Assembly: GCF_009676955.1 (NCBI RefSeq)
Contig: NZ_CP045696.1
Span: forward strand, 2,871,001-2,935,000
DNA: 64,000 nt
Direction: 5' to 3'
Source of the DNA: Sodaliphilus pleomorphus
GTDB lineage: Bacteria; Bacteroidota; Bacteroidia; Bacteroidales; Muribaculaceae
The notes beneath the pieces are model-generated. The model ran no database searches and was not told the origin of the DNA. It saw only the letters and a program-made list of their open reading frames with translations. Both the position numbers and the translations under genes were made by a program. Shown here in pieces: positions 23,891 to 31,868 of the stretch (positions are counted from its first letter, which is position 1; every line of letters starts with the position of its first letter).

Positions 23891-24042
23891 TGCATGGAGC
23901 CCGACAGATGCAGGATTACGCCTTTCATATCAACACCGTCCAATAGCCCCCTATTTTGAGGTTGGGTTACACACGAGAGAAAAACAGCAAGAAAGGTAAG
24001 AAAAGCGATATTTTGTATAAACCGGTATTGAGAAAAAACACA

Positions 24043-24050
24043 TATCTTTG
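24043..24050 (+). promoter_or_regulatory. -7 element for the DUF362-TonB receptor unit
   Basis: TATCTTTG (TAnnTTTG), 32 bases before the ATG at 24082. Confidence 0.6.
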
Positions 24051-24081
24051 CAATATGTAACAACTATAACAGTTTTTGATT

Positions 24082-25068
24082 ATGAAACATTTCCATCTCC
24101 GTTACCTTGCGGTAGCCGCACTGCTTGTTATGGGCACAACGGCTTGGGCTCAGTCCAAGGTTTTTCTTACACGCGAGATCTCTCCCGCCTCGCTCGTCCG
24201 TATCTACAAGGCATTAGGCGTGAAAGCCCAGGGACGTGTGGCCGTGAAAATAAGCACCGGCGAGGGCAGCAACCCCAACTATCTCAAGCCCGAGCTCATC
24301 AAGGATCTTGTCTATGACGTTGACGGTACTATAGTAGAGAACAACACCGCCTATGGTGGTGATCCTAACGACGTGCGCAATAACTCTGCCAATCACTGGA
24401 AGGTCATCGACCGCCATGGCTTTACCAAGTATTTTCCCGTCGATATCATGGACGAATACGATGAGATACGCATCCCCGTGCGCGACCATACCCATCTGAA
24501 CTACGATATCGTGGGCGGACATCTTGCCAACTACGACTTCATGATCTGTCTCAACCATTTCAAGGGTCATCCCATGGGTGGCTACGGCGGGGCACTTAAG
24601 AACCTCTCCATAGGCTGCGCCTCATCCAACGGAAAGGCTTACATCCATTCGGCTGGTAAGATGAACAAACTCAATATGGACTCACTGTGGACCCCGAAGT
24701 ACATCGGCGACCAGGACGGTTTCTTGGAGAGCATGGCTGCTGCCGCTCAGGCCGTGGTAAACTATTTTCAGAAGGAGAATGGTATCATCTATATCAGCGT
24801 GATGAACAATATGAGCATCGACTGCGACTGTGTAGACCATCCTGCTCCCGTGAAGTTGGAAGATTATGGCATCCTCGCCAGCACCGACCCCGTGGCCCTC
24901 GACCAGGCCTGTGTCGACATCATCAACAACCAGAAAGTTACGGCGAAGAACGATCCTACCGACCTGCTTAAGCGCATCGACAAGCAGCACGGCACTCACA
25001 CCATCGACTGGGCTGAGAAGATAGGACTGGGCTCGAAGAAATACACAATTGTCAACATCGACAAATAG
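24082..25068 (+). CDS. Exported DUF362-domain protein
   Basis: A 328-residue protein from the ATG at 24082 with a signal peptide (VAALLVMGTTAWAQ). The DUF362 core shows VAVKISTGEGSNPNYLKPEL, CLNHFKGHPMGGYGGALKN with a conserved LSIGCAS, and LASTDPVALDQACVDIINN. Most DUF362 proteins carry a C-terminal ferredoxin domain; here no CxxCxxC cluster motif is visible, leaving only scattered Cys (SIDCDCVDHP). Function is unknown. It precedes the TonB receptor by 54 bases with no obvious terminator, so they may be co-transcribed and share a substrate. Confidence 0.85.
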   Translation: MKHFHLRYLAVAALLVMGTTAWAQSKVFLTREISPASLVRIYKALGVKAQGRVAVKISTGEGSNPNYLKPELIKDLVYDVDGTIVENNTAYGGDPNDVRNNSANHWKVIDRHGFTKYFPVDIMDEYDEIRIPVRDHTHLNYDIVGGHLANYDFMICLNHFKGHPMGGYGGALKNLSIGCASSNGKAYIHSAGKMNKLNMDSLWTPKYIGDQDGFLESMAAAAQAVVNYFQKENGIIYISVMNNMSIDCDCVDHPAPVKLEDYGILASTDPVALDQACVDIINNQKVTAKNDPTDLLKRIDKQHGTHTIDWAEKIGLGSKKYTIVNIDK

Positions 25069-25122
25069 ATCAATTAGACTCTTGTCCTCTGTTCAAGAGG
25101 CATTACTCAAAAATTATCTTTT

Positions 25123-26976
25123 ATGATAAAACAAATACTCTTGGCAACCGCACTCATGGGTGCGGCCAGCACGCTGTTTGCCCAAACCGACTCAGTGCGT
25201 CTGAGCGATGTGGTGGTCACCGGTACGCGCTATCGTTCCGACATCCGCCATCTGCCTCTCGACGTCTCGGTTATCGGCCATTCCCAGCTCACAGCATCCT
25301 ATCAGCCATCAGTGCTCCCTACTTTGAGCCAGCAAGTGCCGGGACTCTTCGTCACTACTCGCGGCATCCTCGGTTATGGGCTTAGCACTGGTGCGGCAGG
25401 GACCATCAAGATGAGGGGTGTCGGTGGTTCGGCAGACCTGCTCGTGCTCATCGACGGGCTGCCACAGTATGCCGGACTCTATGGGCATCCGCTTGCCGAT
25501 ACCTATCAAACGATGATGGCCGACCGCGTGGAGATCGTGGGTGGTCCGGCTTCTGCCATCTATGGCAGCAATGCCATGGGCGGAGTAGTGAACATCGTGA
25601 CACGCAGGATGGAGTCCAACGGTGTGCAGACCGACATCAACCTACAGGGAGGCAGCTACGGCACCTTCATCGGCACCGCTACCAACCGCGTGCGACAAGG
25701 CCGCTTTTCGTCTATTGCCGCACTGAACTATGAGCGCACCGACGGTCATCGTGCAAACTCAGCCTTCAGTCAGACAAGTGGTTTTCTCAAACTCGGCTAC
25801 GACCTCTCGCGCTATTGGCAGATCGATGGCACCGCAAACATCGCTTATCAGGAGTCGTCGAACCCGGGACCCATCACGGCACCGCTCATCGACAATGACA
25901 TGCTCATCACCCGTGGTATGACAGCACTCTCGCTCACCAACGACTACGGTCGCGTATCGGGTGCTGTGCGTACCTTCTACAACTGGGGACATCATCATAT
26001 CAACGACGGACATGCCGCTGCGCGTCCGGCACAGGCCGCCTACTACATACATAATGATCGCATGGGTGGTGTCTCTGCCTATGAGAGCTTTGCTCCTTTC
26101 TCCACCACTCGCATCACGCTGGGCTTCGACTACCAGCACTTCGGCGGACATGCCTGGCAGAAGGCGATTGCCGACGGCAGTCGCACGGATCTTGCCAACC
26201 GCACCGTCAATGAGGTAGCGGGCTATGCCGACATTCGCCAGGAACTGCTGTCGTGGCTTACCGCCGACGTGGCCCTGCGTCTTGACCACCACAGCGTGTC
26301 AGGATCGGAGTGGGTGCCTCAAGGAGGGCTCACTGCCCGCCTGCCTCACAACATGGAGCTGAAAGCCATCGTGGGCAAAGGCTTCCGCAACCCTACACTG
26401 CGTGAACTCTATATGTTCCGCCCCGCCAATGCCGACCTTGCGCCGGAACGCCTGTGGAACTATGAGCTCTCCATGCGCCAGCGGCTCCTCAACGGCCGTC
26501 TCGGATATGGCCTCAACGTTTTCTATCTCAATGCCGATAACCTCATCACCACGCAGATGGTCGATGGCCGCCCGCTGAATGTCAACACAGGAAACACGGA
26601 GAACTCAGGATTCGAGTTCCTTGCCTTTTACAAGCCCATGCGACATCTGCAGCTGGATGCCAACTACAGTTTCCTTCATACCAGCCGCACGCTAACGGCT
26701 GCACCGAAACATAAGCTTTATTTGGGAACTGACTGGCAGCCTGGACGCTTCACGCTGCATAGCGGATTGCAATGGATCGATGGTCTGCATACTGCCGACA
26801 ACAACCCTACGACCGAGAATTTCTGGCTGTGGGATCTCTCGGCTTCGTTGCATGTCAGCCGTGCCTTGAAATTCTTCGTCCATGGCGAGAATCTCCTTGC
26901 CCAGCACTATGAGGTCAACGCCGGCTTCCCCATGCCGCGTGCCACAGTCATGGCAGGTGTTGAAGTGCAACTGTAG
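25123..26976 (+). CDS. TonB-dependent receptor (siderophore/cobalamin size)
   Basis: A 617-residue outer-membrane protein with a signal peptide (residues 1-21), a TonB-box/plug start RLSDVVVTGTRYRSD at 25-39, LLVLIDGLPQYAGLYG and the plug signature GPASAIYGSNAMGGVVNIVT, then a barrel with FRNPTLRELYMFRP and NYELSMRQRL. It lacks the carboxypeptidase-like extension of SusC proteins and resembles BtuB/CirA-type receptors for metal complexes. A DUF362 protein is upstream; no periplasmic binding protein or ABC transporter follows. The ligand is unknown. Confidence 0.9.
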   Translation: MIKQILLATALMGAASTLFAQTDSVRLSDVVVTGTRYRSDIRHLPLDVSVIGHSQLTASYQPSVLPTLSQQVPGLFVTTRGILGYGLSTGAAGTIKMRGVGGSADLLVLIDGLPQYAGLYGHPLADTYQTMMADRVEIVGGPASAIYGSNAMGGVVNIVTRRMESNGVQTDINLQGGSYGTFIGTATNRVRQGRFSSIAALNYERTDGHRANSAFSQTSGFLKLGYDLSRYWQIDGTANIAYQESSNPGPITAPLIDNDMLITRGMTALSLTNDYGRVSGAVRTFYNWGHHHINDGHAAARPAQAAYYIHNDRMGGVSAYESFAPFSTTRITLGFDYQHFGGHAWQKAIADGSRTDLANRTVNEVAGYADIRQELLSWLTADVALRLDHHSVSGSEWVPQGGLTARLPHNMELKAIVGKGFRNPTLRELYMFRPANADLAPERLWNYELSMRQRLLNGRLGYGLNVFYLNADNLITTQMVDGRPLNVNTGNTENSGFEFLAFYKPMRHLQLDANYSFLHTSRTLTAAPKHKLYLGTDWQPGRFTLHSGLQWIDGLHTADNNPTTENFWLWDLSASLHVSRALKFFVHGENLLAQHYEVNAGFPMPRATVMAGVEVQL

Positions 26977-26985
26977 GATAGAAAA

Positions 26986-27039
26986 ATGAGTAAGCTGCAG
27001 AACCGCATATCGAAAGGTGATCTTTCACGGCTGAGAAAG
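26986..27039 (+). pseudogene. 3' fragment of a second flavodoxin gene
   Basis: SKLQNRISKGDLSRL, read here, matches the C-terminal [15 protein letters not shown] of the flavodoxin at 23327-23890, and the DNA agrees base for base over most of this stretch. The rest of that copy is missing, replaced by the TonB receptor's 3' end. It is a deletion scar left from a duplicated flavodoxin. Confidence 0.7.
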
Positions 27040-27104
27040 CCCTTAAATCTGATGCCATAACAATTATTCTCAATCAAATCGTCGTACTTGTAGATATAAA
27101 GATG

Positions 27105-27112
27105 TACCTTTG
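27105..27112 (+). promoter_or_regulatory. -7 element for the MmcQ operon
   Basis: TACCTTTG (TAnnTTTG), 22 bases before the ATG at 27134. Confidence 0.65.
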
Positions 27113-27133
27113 TTGATATAATATTATCTGATC

Positions 27134-27490
27134 ATGAATATCGAGGAAGTTCGTGAATATGCGTTGTCCCTGCCCGGGACTACGGAAGACCAGGCTTATG
27201 GTGCGGATTGGGTGTTGTTTCGTATTGAGGGAAAGATCTTCCTGCATATATGGCTCAATGCCCCGGAACCGACCTGCGCCGTGAAACTTCCTCCCGAGCA
27301 AGGACAGACGCTGCGCGACCATTATGACGGCATCCGTCCGGCTTACCACTTAAATAAGGTGCATTGGAATGATGTTTTTCTCGATGAGATTGATGGTGAT
27401 ATGGTGAAGAACCTTATTAATCAGTCCTATCTGCTCGTACTCAGTAAACTGCCCAAGCGGTTGAGAGATAAATATAGTTTTGAGAAATGA
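27134..27490 (+). CDS. YjbR/MmcQ-family DNA-binding-like protein
   Basis: A 118-residue protein of normal family length: N-terminal NIEEVREYALSLPGTTED, LFRIEGKIFLHIWL and the C-terminal KVHWNDVFLDEIDGDMVKNLINQSYLLV. The fold resembles CyaY/double-wing proteins; the family name comes from a gene beside quinone genes and its function is not established. It is first in a four-gene operon in which each stop overlaps the next start as ATGA. A broken copy of this gene lies at 21449-21673. Confidence 0.88.
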   Translation: MNIEEVREYALSLPGTTEDQAYGADWVLFRIEGKIFLHIWLNAPEPTCAVKLPPEQGQTLRDHYDGIRPAYHLNKVHWNDVFLDEIDGDMVKNLINQSYLLVLSKLPKRLRDKYSFEK

Positions 27491-27729
27491 ACACAGCAGA
27501 CATTGACATAACCAACATGTGCTCGCACCTGCGACACAAGCTGATGGATGCTGACGGCATCTATCATCCTATTTGGCAGACGATACAAGACGATCCGGAA
27601 TTGACGGCGTTCGTCCGTTCCCGCCAGCTCCATATTTACCGCAATGGCAAGATAGTGATGGTGCTGAAAGGGAAAGCAGAACCACAGATCGTCAGGGAAG
27701 ATCCGATAGACGAATTAATCAAACAATGA
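27487..27729 (+). CDS. Small protein of unknown function (80 aa)
   Basis: An 80-residue cytoplasmic protein; I do not recognise its family. It is mostly helical at first (MCSHLRHKLMDADGIYHPIW) and ends in a short strand pair with HIYRNGKIVMVLKGKAEP. It overlaps both neighbours by four bases (ATGA), which argues strongly that it is translated, and lies between a YjbR protein and a C_GCAxxG redox protein. Confidence 0.7.
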   Translation: MNTADIDITNMCSHLRHKLMDADGIYHPIWQTIQDDPELTAFVRSRQLHIYRNGKIVMVLKGKAEPQIVREDPIDELIKQ

Positions 27730-28118
27730 CAATGGAATCAAGAAAAGATATTGCAGCAGAGAAGAAAGCGAGTTTCAAATTCAATTGCACCCAGTCGGTG
27801 CTGACGACTTACGGTGATCTGACGGGACTTGACGAAGCCACAGCCATTAGCATGACCGACGGCTTTGCTGCCGGAATGACCAATATGGAGGGCACATGCG
27901 GTGCACTGATTGGCGCAGACATGGTTCTCGGACTGGTCAACAAGGACAAGGCAAAGACGATGAAACAGATGCGGACAATCATGCAGAAATTTCAGGACCG
28001 CAATCATGCCACCCAGTGCAGACAGTTGAAAGGTGTTGACACCCACGTGGTGCTCCGTCCTTGTCCGCTGTGCGTGGCGGATGCGTGTGAGTTTTTGGAA
28101 GAAGAATTAGGGAAATGA
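27726..28118 (+). CDS. C_GCAxxG_C_C-family redox-type protein
   Basis: A 130-residue protein from the ATG at 27726, which overlaps the previous stop. Cysteines follow the family pattern: FNCTQSVL near residue 20, MEGTCGALIGA (the GCAxxG site, here TCGALIG) mid-chain, then CRQLKG and RPCPLCVADACEFLEE near the end. Family members are thought to bind a metal or iron-sulfur centre or act as thiol redox proteins; none has a firm function. Four-gene operon with overlapping ends. Confidence 0.85.
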   Translation: MTMESRKDIAAEKKASFKFNCTQSVLTTYGDLTGLDEATAISMTDGFAAGMTNMEGTCGALIGADMVLGLVNKDKAKTMKQMRTIMQKFQDRNHATQCRQLKGVDTHVVLRPCPLCVADACEFLEEELGK

Positions 28119-28507
28119 TGAACGTAGAGGATTTGCGGTCATATTGTCTTTCTCTCGACACTGACGTGGTGGAGAAATTCCCCTTCACGGCCTTCAAATA
28201 TGCCAAGGATGTGCTGGTATTCTATATCTCGGGCCACATGTTCTGCTATTTCGACATCAATGATCTGAGCAATGTGACGGTCAAGTGCGACCCGGACAGT
28301 ATTCCGGAATTGGAGGAACATTACGACTGGATAAGCAAGCCCTATAACGGCAATGCCAAATACTGGATAGGCATGGACGCATACCGGGCTGACAATGAAC
28401 AATTTGCTCAGAAAGAATTGATTCTACTATCATGGCCTATTCAGTGCTTGGTTCTCTTCCGCTTTTCAATCTTCGGCGTATCCAGCAACTCCTTACGTTC
28501 ATCATAG
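28115..28507 (+). CDS. Second YjbR/MmcQ-family protein, C-terminus replaced
   Basis: The first 100 residues (MNVEDLRSYCLSLDTDVVEK, then YWIGMDAYRADNEQFAQ) are a normal YjbR protein. After about residue 100 the expected last helix (a LI-x-x-SY-x-LV type) is missing, and the frame runs on as LSWPIQCLVLFRFSIFG, which is the antisense of the convergent gene at 28441-28701. The 3' end was therefore lost by deletion and the protein may be unstable. It is the last gene of the ATGA-coupled operon. Confidence 0.75.
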   Translation: MMNVEDLRSYCLSLDTDVVEKFPFTAFKYAKDVLVFYISGHMFCYFDINDLSNVTVKCDPDSIPELEEHYDWISKPYNGNAKYWIGMDAYRADNEQFAQKELILLSWPIQCLVLFRFSIFGVSSNSLRSS

Positions 28508-28701
28508 ATGGAACGATAATGATCTATGAGAGCTTGGAGGGAGTTGGCACGGTCAATTGTCTGTTGATATTCGACGGGGTTCTTCCTATTAGATTTCTCC
28601 AAGGCATCAAGCTTGGAACGATAGAGTTTCAAAGCGTTTTCGGCAATCGTAATTTGTCCCTGTAATGCCTTGAGTGCTGACTGTAATGCTTCGTTGGCCA
28701 T
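28441..28701 (-). CDS. Small coiled-coil protein
   Basis: An 86-residue, Leu/Lys/Glu-rich protein with heptad-like spacing over residues 5-75 (ALQSALKALQGQITIAENAL and LYRSKLDALEKSN) and a basic tail EKRKRTKH. No signal peptide. Two bases separate it from the 69-residue membrane protein upstream on the same strand, so they form a two-gene unit. Its 3' end overlaps the altered end of the convergent YjbR gene. Function unknown. Confidence 0.7.
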   Translation of the reverse strand: MANEALQSALKALQGQITIAENALKLYRSKLDALEKSNRKNPVEYQQTIDRANSLQALIDHYRSIYDERKELLDTPKIEKRKRTKH

Positions 28702-28702
28702 G

Positions 28703-28912
28703 TTACTTGCTTCCTAAGTCTCTTTTGGCATCTTCATCTGATGACTTATCTTTGCGTTCCGGAGCAATTTCACCGAAGGCAATACCAAAAAGCATTCCTA
28801 TTGATATACCTAAGGCTATATCCCTCTTAGCTATAGCAGCAACGGCTGCACCGAACATTGCACCTAAGGAAATGCCTGTGGCCAGGCTCATTGCTTTTCC
28901 CCCTTCTTTCAT
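28703..28912 (-). CDS. Small glycine-zipper membrane protein
   Basis: A 69-residue protein with two hydrophobic segments rich in small residues (GISLGAMFGAAVAAIAK and ALGISIGMLFGIAFGE) joined by a short KRD turn, then a charged tail DKSSDEDAKRD. This is a glycine-zipper hairpin likely to insert in the membrane. First gene of a two-gene unit with its own promoter. A similar zipper protein is encoded at 36149-36385. Confidence 0.7.
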   Translation of the reverse strand: MKEGGKAMSLATGISLGAMFGAAVAAIAKRDIALGISIGMLFGIAFGEIAPERKDKSSDEDAKRDLGSK

Positions 28913-28956
28913 ATTAGCTGTCTTTTAGATGAAGATACCTTAATATTAATCGCCTA

Positions 28957-28964
28957 CAAATTTA
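28957..28964 (-). promoter_or_regulatory. -7 element for the glycine-zipper/coiled-coil pair
   Basis: Minus strand reads TAAATTTG (TAnnTTTG), 44 bases before the ATG at 28912; divergent from the promoter at 29007. Confidence 0.5.
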
Positions 28965-29006
28965 ACTATTTCTTCTAACAACCCTCTATCATCCAAGAAA
29001 TTTTTG

Positions 29007-29014
29007 TACCTTTG
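29007..29014 (+). promoter_or_regulatory. -7 element for the fRMsr gene
   Basis: TACCTTTG (TAnnTTTG), 22 bases before the ATG at 29036. It rules out upstream in-frame start codons. Confidence 0.65.
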
Positions 29015-29035
29015 TCGGAAAATTCACGTGATAGT

Positions 29036-29512
29036 ATGAGTAACCCCAATATTATAGAGAGAAAGCAACTCTATGCAGAGTTAATCCCACAAGTCAGATC
29101 TTTGATAGATGGCATTGATAATCATGTCGGTGCACTGTCCAACATTGCTGCTTTGCTCCATGACACGCTGCCTTATTTCTTCTGGGTTGGTTTCTACATC
29201 GTGAGAAACGGCCAACTGGAGCTTGGGCCGTTCCAAGGACCGCTTGCCTGCTACACCATCGGCAAAGGCAAAGGTGTATGTGGCACGGCATGGGATAAGG
29301 CGGAGACGATTATCGTTCCTGATGTGGAGCAATACCCCGGTCACATCGCTTGTTCATCGAAATCCCGTTCGGAGATCGTCGTGCCAATTAAGAAGGATGG
29401 CAAGGTCGTAGCCGTGTTAGATGTTGACAGTACCGGTCTGAACATATTCAATGAGGAAGACAAGGAAGGACTGGAAAAGATTGCTGATAACTTATGCGGG
29501 TTGTTTAACTGA
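29036..29512 (+). CDS. Free methionine-(R)-sulfoxide reductase (GAF domain)
   Basis: A 158-residue cytoplasmic GAF-domain enzyme that reduces free L-methionine-(R)-sulfoxide using thioredoxin. The three functional cysteines are present: C72 in LACYTIGKGKG, C82 in GVCGTAW and C106 in HIACSSKSRSEIVVP, with FFWVGFYIV near residue 50. Length and motif order match fRMsr (YebR/YtsP type). It is followed by a beta-lactamase gene only a few bases to some 55 bases downstream, depending on the start, and fits with MsrA at 32435 as oxidative-damage repair. Confidence 0.92.
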   Translation: MSNPNIIERKQLYAELIPQVRSLIDGIDNHVGALSNIAALLHDTLPYFFWVGFYIVRNGQLELGPFQGPLACYTIGKGKGVCGTAWDKAETIIVPDVEQYPGHIACSSKSRSEIVVPIKKDGKVVAVLDVDSTGLNIFNEEDKEGLEKIADNLCGLFN

Positions 29513-29567
29513 AACTACAATGGCTGAAGAAAATAAAATCAGATTACATATTTTTTTTTGGGGGGGT

Positions 29568-30404
29568 ATGAAGGCTAAATCGCCTCTGGCGAGAATTGTT
29601 CTCCTTGTGGTGTTCATTTTACTTTCTTTATCTGTATCTGCAAGAAATGATTATGGTGCTTGTTTGATAAAGGACGGACAATTCTATGGCATCCATGAGA
29701 ATAATTATTTTCCAATGAACAGTGTCATGAAGTTTCCTCAAGCATTGTTCGTGGCAGACTGGATGCAGAGAAATAATATTCGTCTTTCTGACTCTGTCAA
29801 AGTTACCAAAGAGGAATTGATAGAGGGCACATGGTCGCCCAAGTTGGGAGACATACAGACATCCAAGTCATTCACTTATGCAGAACTTCTCAGCTACTCC
29901 CTCATGCTCAGCGACAATAATGCGTGTGATGTTCTATTCAAGCGATGTGGTGATCCGAAAACAGTAGAAGCATACATCCGGAAACTTGGATTTAAGAGGA
30001 TTCATATCCGAAAGACTGAAAGGCAAATGCGTGAGGATCATTCGTGCTGTAGATACAACAAGGCTACACCCAAAGATATGACCTTGTTGTTGCAGTGGTT
30101 CTCAAGTCACAATTCAGACACGCCGATTCTTCAGTTCATCTGGGAAACGATGATGAAATGTGAGACTGGCATGGATAGGCTGCCTGCTGCTAATCCTGAA
30201 GGAGCTGCGCTATTGCACAAGACAGGCTCGGGGTATACCAATAAGGATGGAACGACTGATATAGGTGATGCCGGAATATACTTGCTTAGCGATGGGAGCA
30301 AATGGCCGATATGTGTATTCGTCAAAGGTGCATCGACCAATAATATCATCAGCGAAATTTCTCTCAAACTTCAAGCTATGGCACTTGCGCTAGATAGGAA
30401 GTGA
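29568..30404 (+). CDS. Class A (subclass A2-like) serine beta-lactamase
   Basis: A 278-residue exported enzyme from the ATG at 29568, with a signal peptide (IVLLVVFILLSLSVSA). Active-site motifs are complete: S52-V-M-K55 (SxxK), S115-D-N117 in LMLSDNNACD, E151 in KTERQM at the omega loop and K218-T-G220 in LLHKTGSGY. The TERQM...RYNKATP omega loop resembles the CfxA/CepA/PER branch. The start is preceded by runs of nine T and seven G; an in-frame ATG at 29520 would place those runs inside the gene. It is expected to hydrolyse penicillins or cephalosporins in the periplasm; spectrum cannot be read from sequence. Confidence 0.9.
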   Translation: MKAKSPLARIVLLVVFILLSLSVSARNDYGACLIKDGQFYGIHENNYFPMNSVMKFPQALFVADWMQRNNIRLSDSVKVTKEELIEGTWSPKLGDIQTSKSFTYAELLSYSLMLSDNNACDVLFKRCGDPKTVEAYIRKLGFKRIHIRKTERQMREDHSCCRYNKATPKDMTLLLQWFSSHNSDTPILQFIWETMMKCETGMDRLPAANPEGAALLHKTGSGYTNKDGTTDIGDAGIYLLSDGSKWPICVFVKGASTNNIISEISLKLQAMALALDRK

Positions 30405-30718
30405 GTACAAAAACAGACAAAGTTTTTCGGATAATTGAAAGCTTTGCAGTATATTTGCAAAACTATTTTGGGAAGGCAATAAATAAAGAAAGTTTTATCA
30501 ACGAGATAAAAGAGTATAAGCGGAACGGCGAGTCCATGAGTTTCGCCTATGGTGACGTCCGTCTTCCAGTTATCTATCGGGAGGTGTTAGGTATCATTGC
30601 CGTGAAGATGCCTTCATCTGAAGTCTTCATCCTCGTTGACTATCAGATGAATCTGTTCGACAACCTTACCAATCTGCAGGACAAACTGCGGGAGAAATAC
30701 CCGGAGTTGATTCAGTGA
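30401..30718 (+). CDS. Hypothetical protein (105 aa)
   Basis: A 105-residue protein starting at a GTG that overlaps the beta-lactamase stop by four bases (GTGA), so translation is coupled. It begins with a helix (DKVFRIIESFAVYLQNYF) and has a mixed beta section (FAYGDVRLPVIYREVLGIIA, VFILVDYQMNLF) and an acidic C-terminal helix. No signal peptide or catalytic motif. I do not recognise the family. Confidence 0.65.
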   Translation: MSTKTDKVFRIIESFAVYLQNYFGKAINKESFINEIKEYKRNGESMSFAYGDVRLPVIYREVLGIIAVKMPSSEVFILVDYQMNLFDNLTNLQDKLREKYPELIQ

Positions 30719-30719
30719 A

Positions 30720-31235
30720 ATGGAGCGCATAATCAGAAAGGCCATTGCTTCTGACCTGCCGGTGGTCCTCGACCTCATAGAGAGTGGACGGAGGATCATG
30801 CGAGAGAATGGAAATCCGCATCAATGGGGAGACAGTCACCCGACAGTAGGACAAATAGAGGATGACATAGCTAATGGTCACAGCTACTTGCTGATGGAGG
30901 ACGGCAGAGCCATAGCCACTTTTGCGTTCATTCCTGGCCCCGATGTCACCTACGCTGTCATTTACGATGTACATTGGATTGACACCGACAGCCCTTATTA
31001 TGTCCTTCATCGCGTGGCAAGTGCGCATGGTCAGCACGGGATCATGGCAAGCATCCTTGATTATTGCTTTACAAAGACCGGTAACATCCGCAGTGACACC
31101 CACCGGGATAACAAGCCCATGCAAGGAGCGTTGGCAAAGGCGGAATTTCACTACTGTGGCATCATCCATCTGCTCGACGGTGATGAGCGGTTGGCCTATC
31201 AAAAGATAAATGATCCACATGAACCAGAATTTTGA
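30720..31235 (+). CDS. GNAT-family N-acetyltransferase
   Basis: A 171-residue cytoplasmic enzyme that begins one base after the previous stop. The GNAT fold is visible: IRKAIASDLPVVLDLIESGR at the N-terminus, a YLLMEDGRAIATFAF strand pair, VLHRVASAHGQHGIMASIL as the acetyl-CoA-binding motif A region (Q/RxxGxG/A replaced by GQHGIM) and SDTHRDNKPMQGALAKAEF as motif B. The substrate is unknown. Last of the fRMsr to GNAT run. Confidence 0.88.
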   Translation: MERIIRKAIASDLPVVLDLIESGRRIMRENGNPHQWGDSHPTVGQIEDDIANGHSYLLMEDGRAIATFAFIPGPDVTYAVIYDVHWIDTDSPYYVLHRVASAHGQHGIMASILDYCFTKTGNIRSDTHRDNKPMQGALAKAEFHYCGIIHLLDGDERLAYQKINDPHEPEF

Positions 31236-31261
31236 TACACCCCCATAATAATATTTTAATT

Positions 31262-31642
31262 ATGTCAATACAATTCCCTATACTTAATATTTCCTTAAGT
31301 AATTTAAGTTCACAGGATTTGGAAGAAACCCATATTGGAGACTTATGGGATTATCCTAGCGATAATAGTATCTTTGAAAAATACTATAATAATCAAAAAT
31401 ATGTTGACCAAAATGGACATATATTTAAAATAATAGGAAAAAGAAAATCAAATTTTATAAATTCAATAATCCATTTTAATAAAAATGAACTGATATTTGA
31501 GGATTGTGGTGAGACTATTAGCTTCTCTGTATTGAAGGTTTTTTTAATCAATAGATACAATTCATTAGATGATAATTTAGCTAAGTCGGTTCTGATTAGA
31601 TTAACAAAACAATCAAAAAATATCAAGGATTTAATTGGGTAA
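31262..31642 (+). CDS. AT-rich hypothetical protein (126 aa)
   Basis: A 126-residue protein from the ATG at 31262. It is rich in Asn, Lys, Ile and Ser (SLSNLSSQDLEETHIGDLWD, FEKYYNNQKYVDQNGH), and its DNA is clearly more AT-rich than its neighbours, suggesting separate origin. No signal peptide or recognised motif. The following 226 bases to the carbonic anhydrase contain nothing I can identify. Confidence 0.6.
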   Translation: MSIQFPILNISLSNLSSQDLEETHIGDLWDYPSDNSIFEKYYNNQKYVDQNGHIFKIIGKRKSNFINSIIHFNKNELIFEDCGETISFSVLKVFLINRYNSLDDNLAKSVLIRLTKQSKNIKDLIG

Positions 31643-31868
31643 ACGTAAAAACATAGCCCATTTTTGAGATACCAGATGCCATGGTAATTGCCATAGTCGA
31701 CACTACCCCTCCCTCAATTTTTCAGCCTTCTCAAGGATCTTTCCTGAACGTCACTGAGCTCAATGCAATATCCGTGCCTATAAACAATTGGTGACAAATC
31801 GTGCCATCATTGTCCGCAATGCTTAAAATTTTTACACTTTGCTGACAATCGCGGCAATCCCTTTGTTC

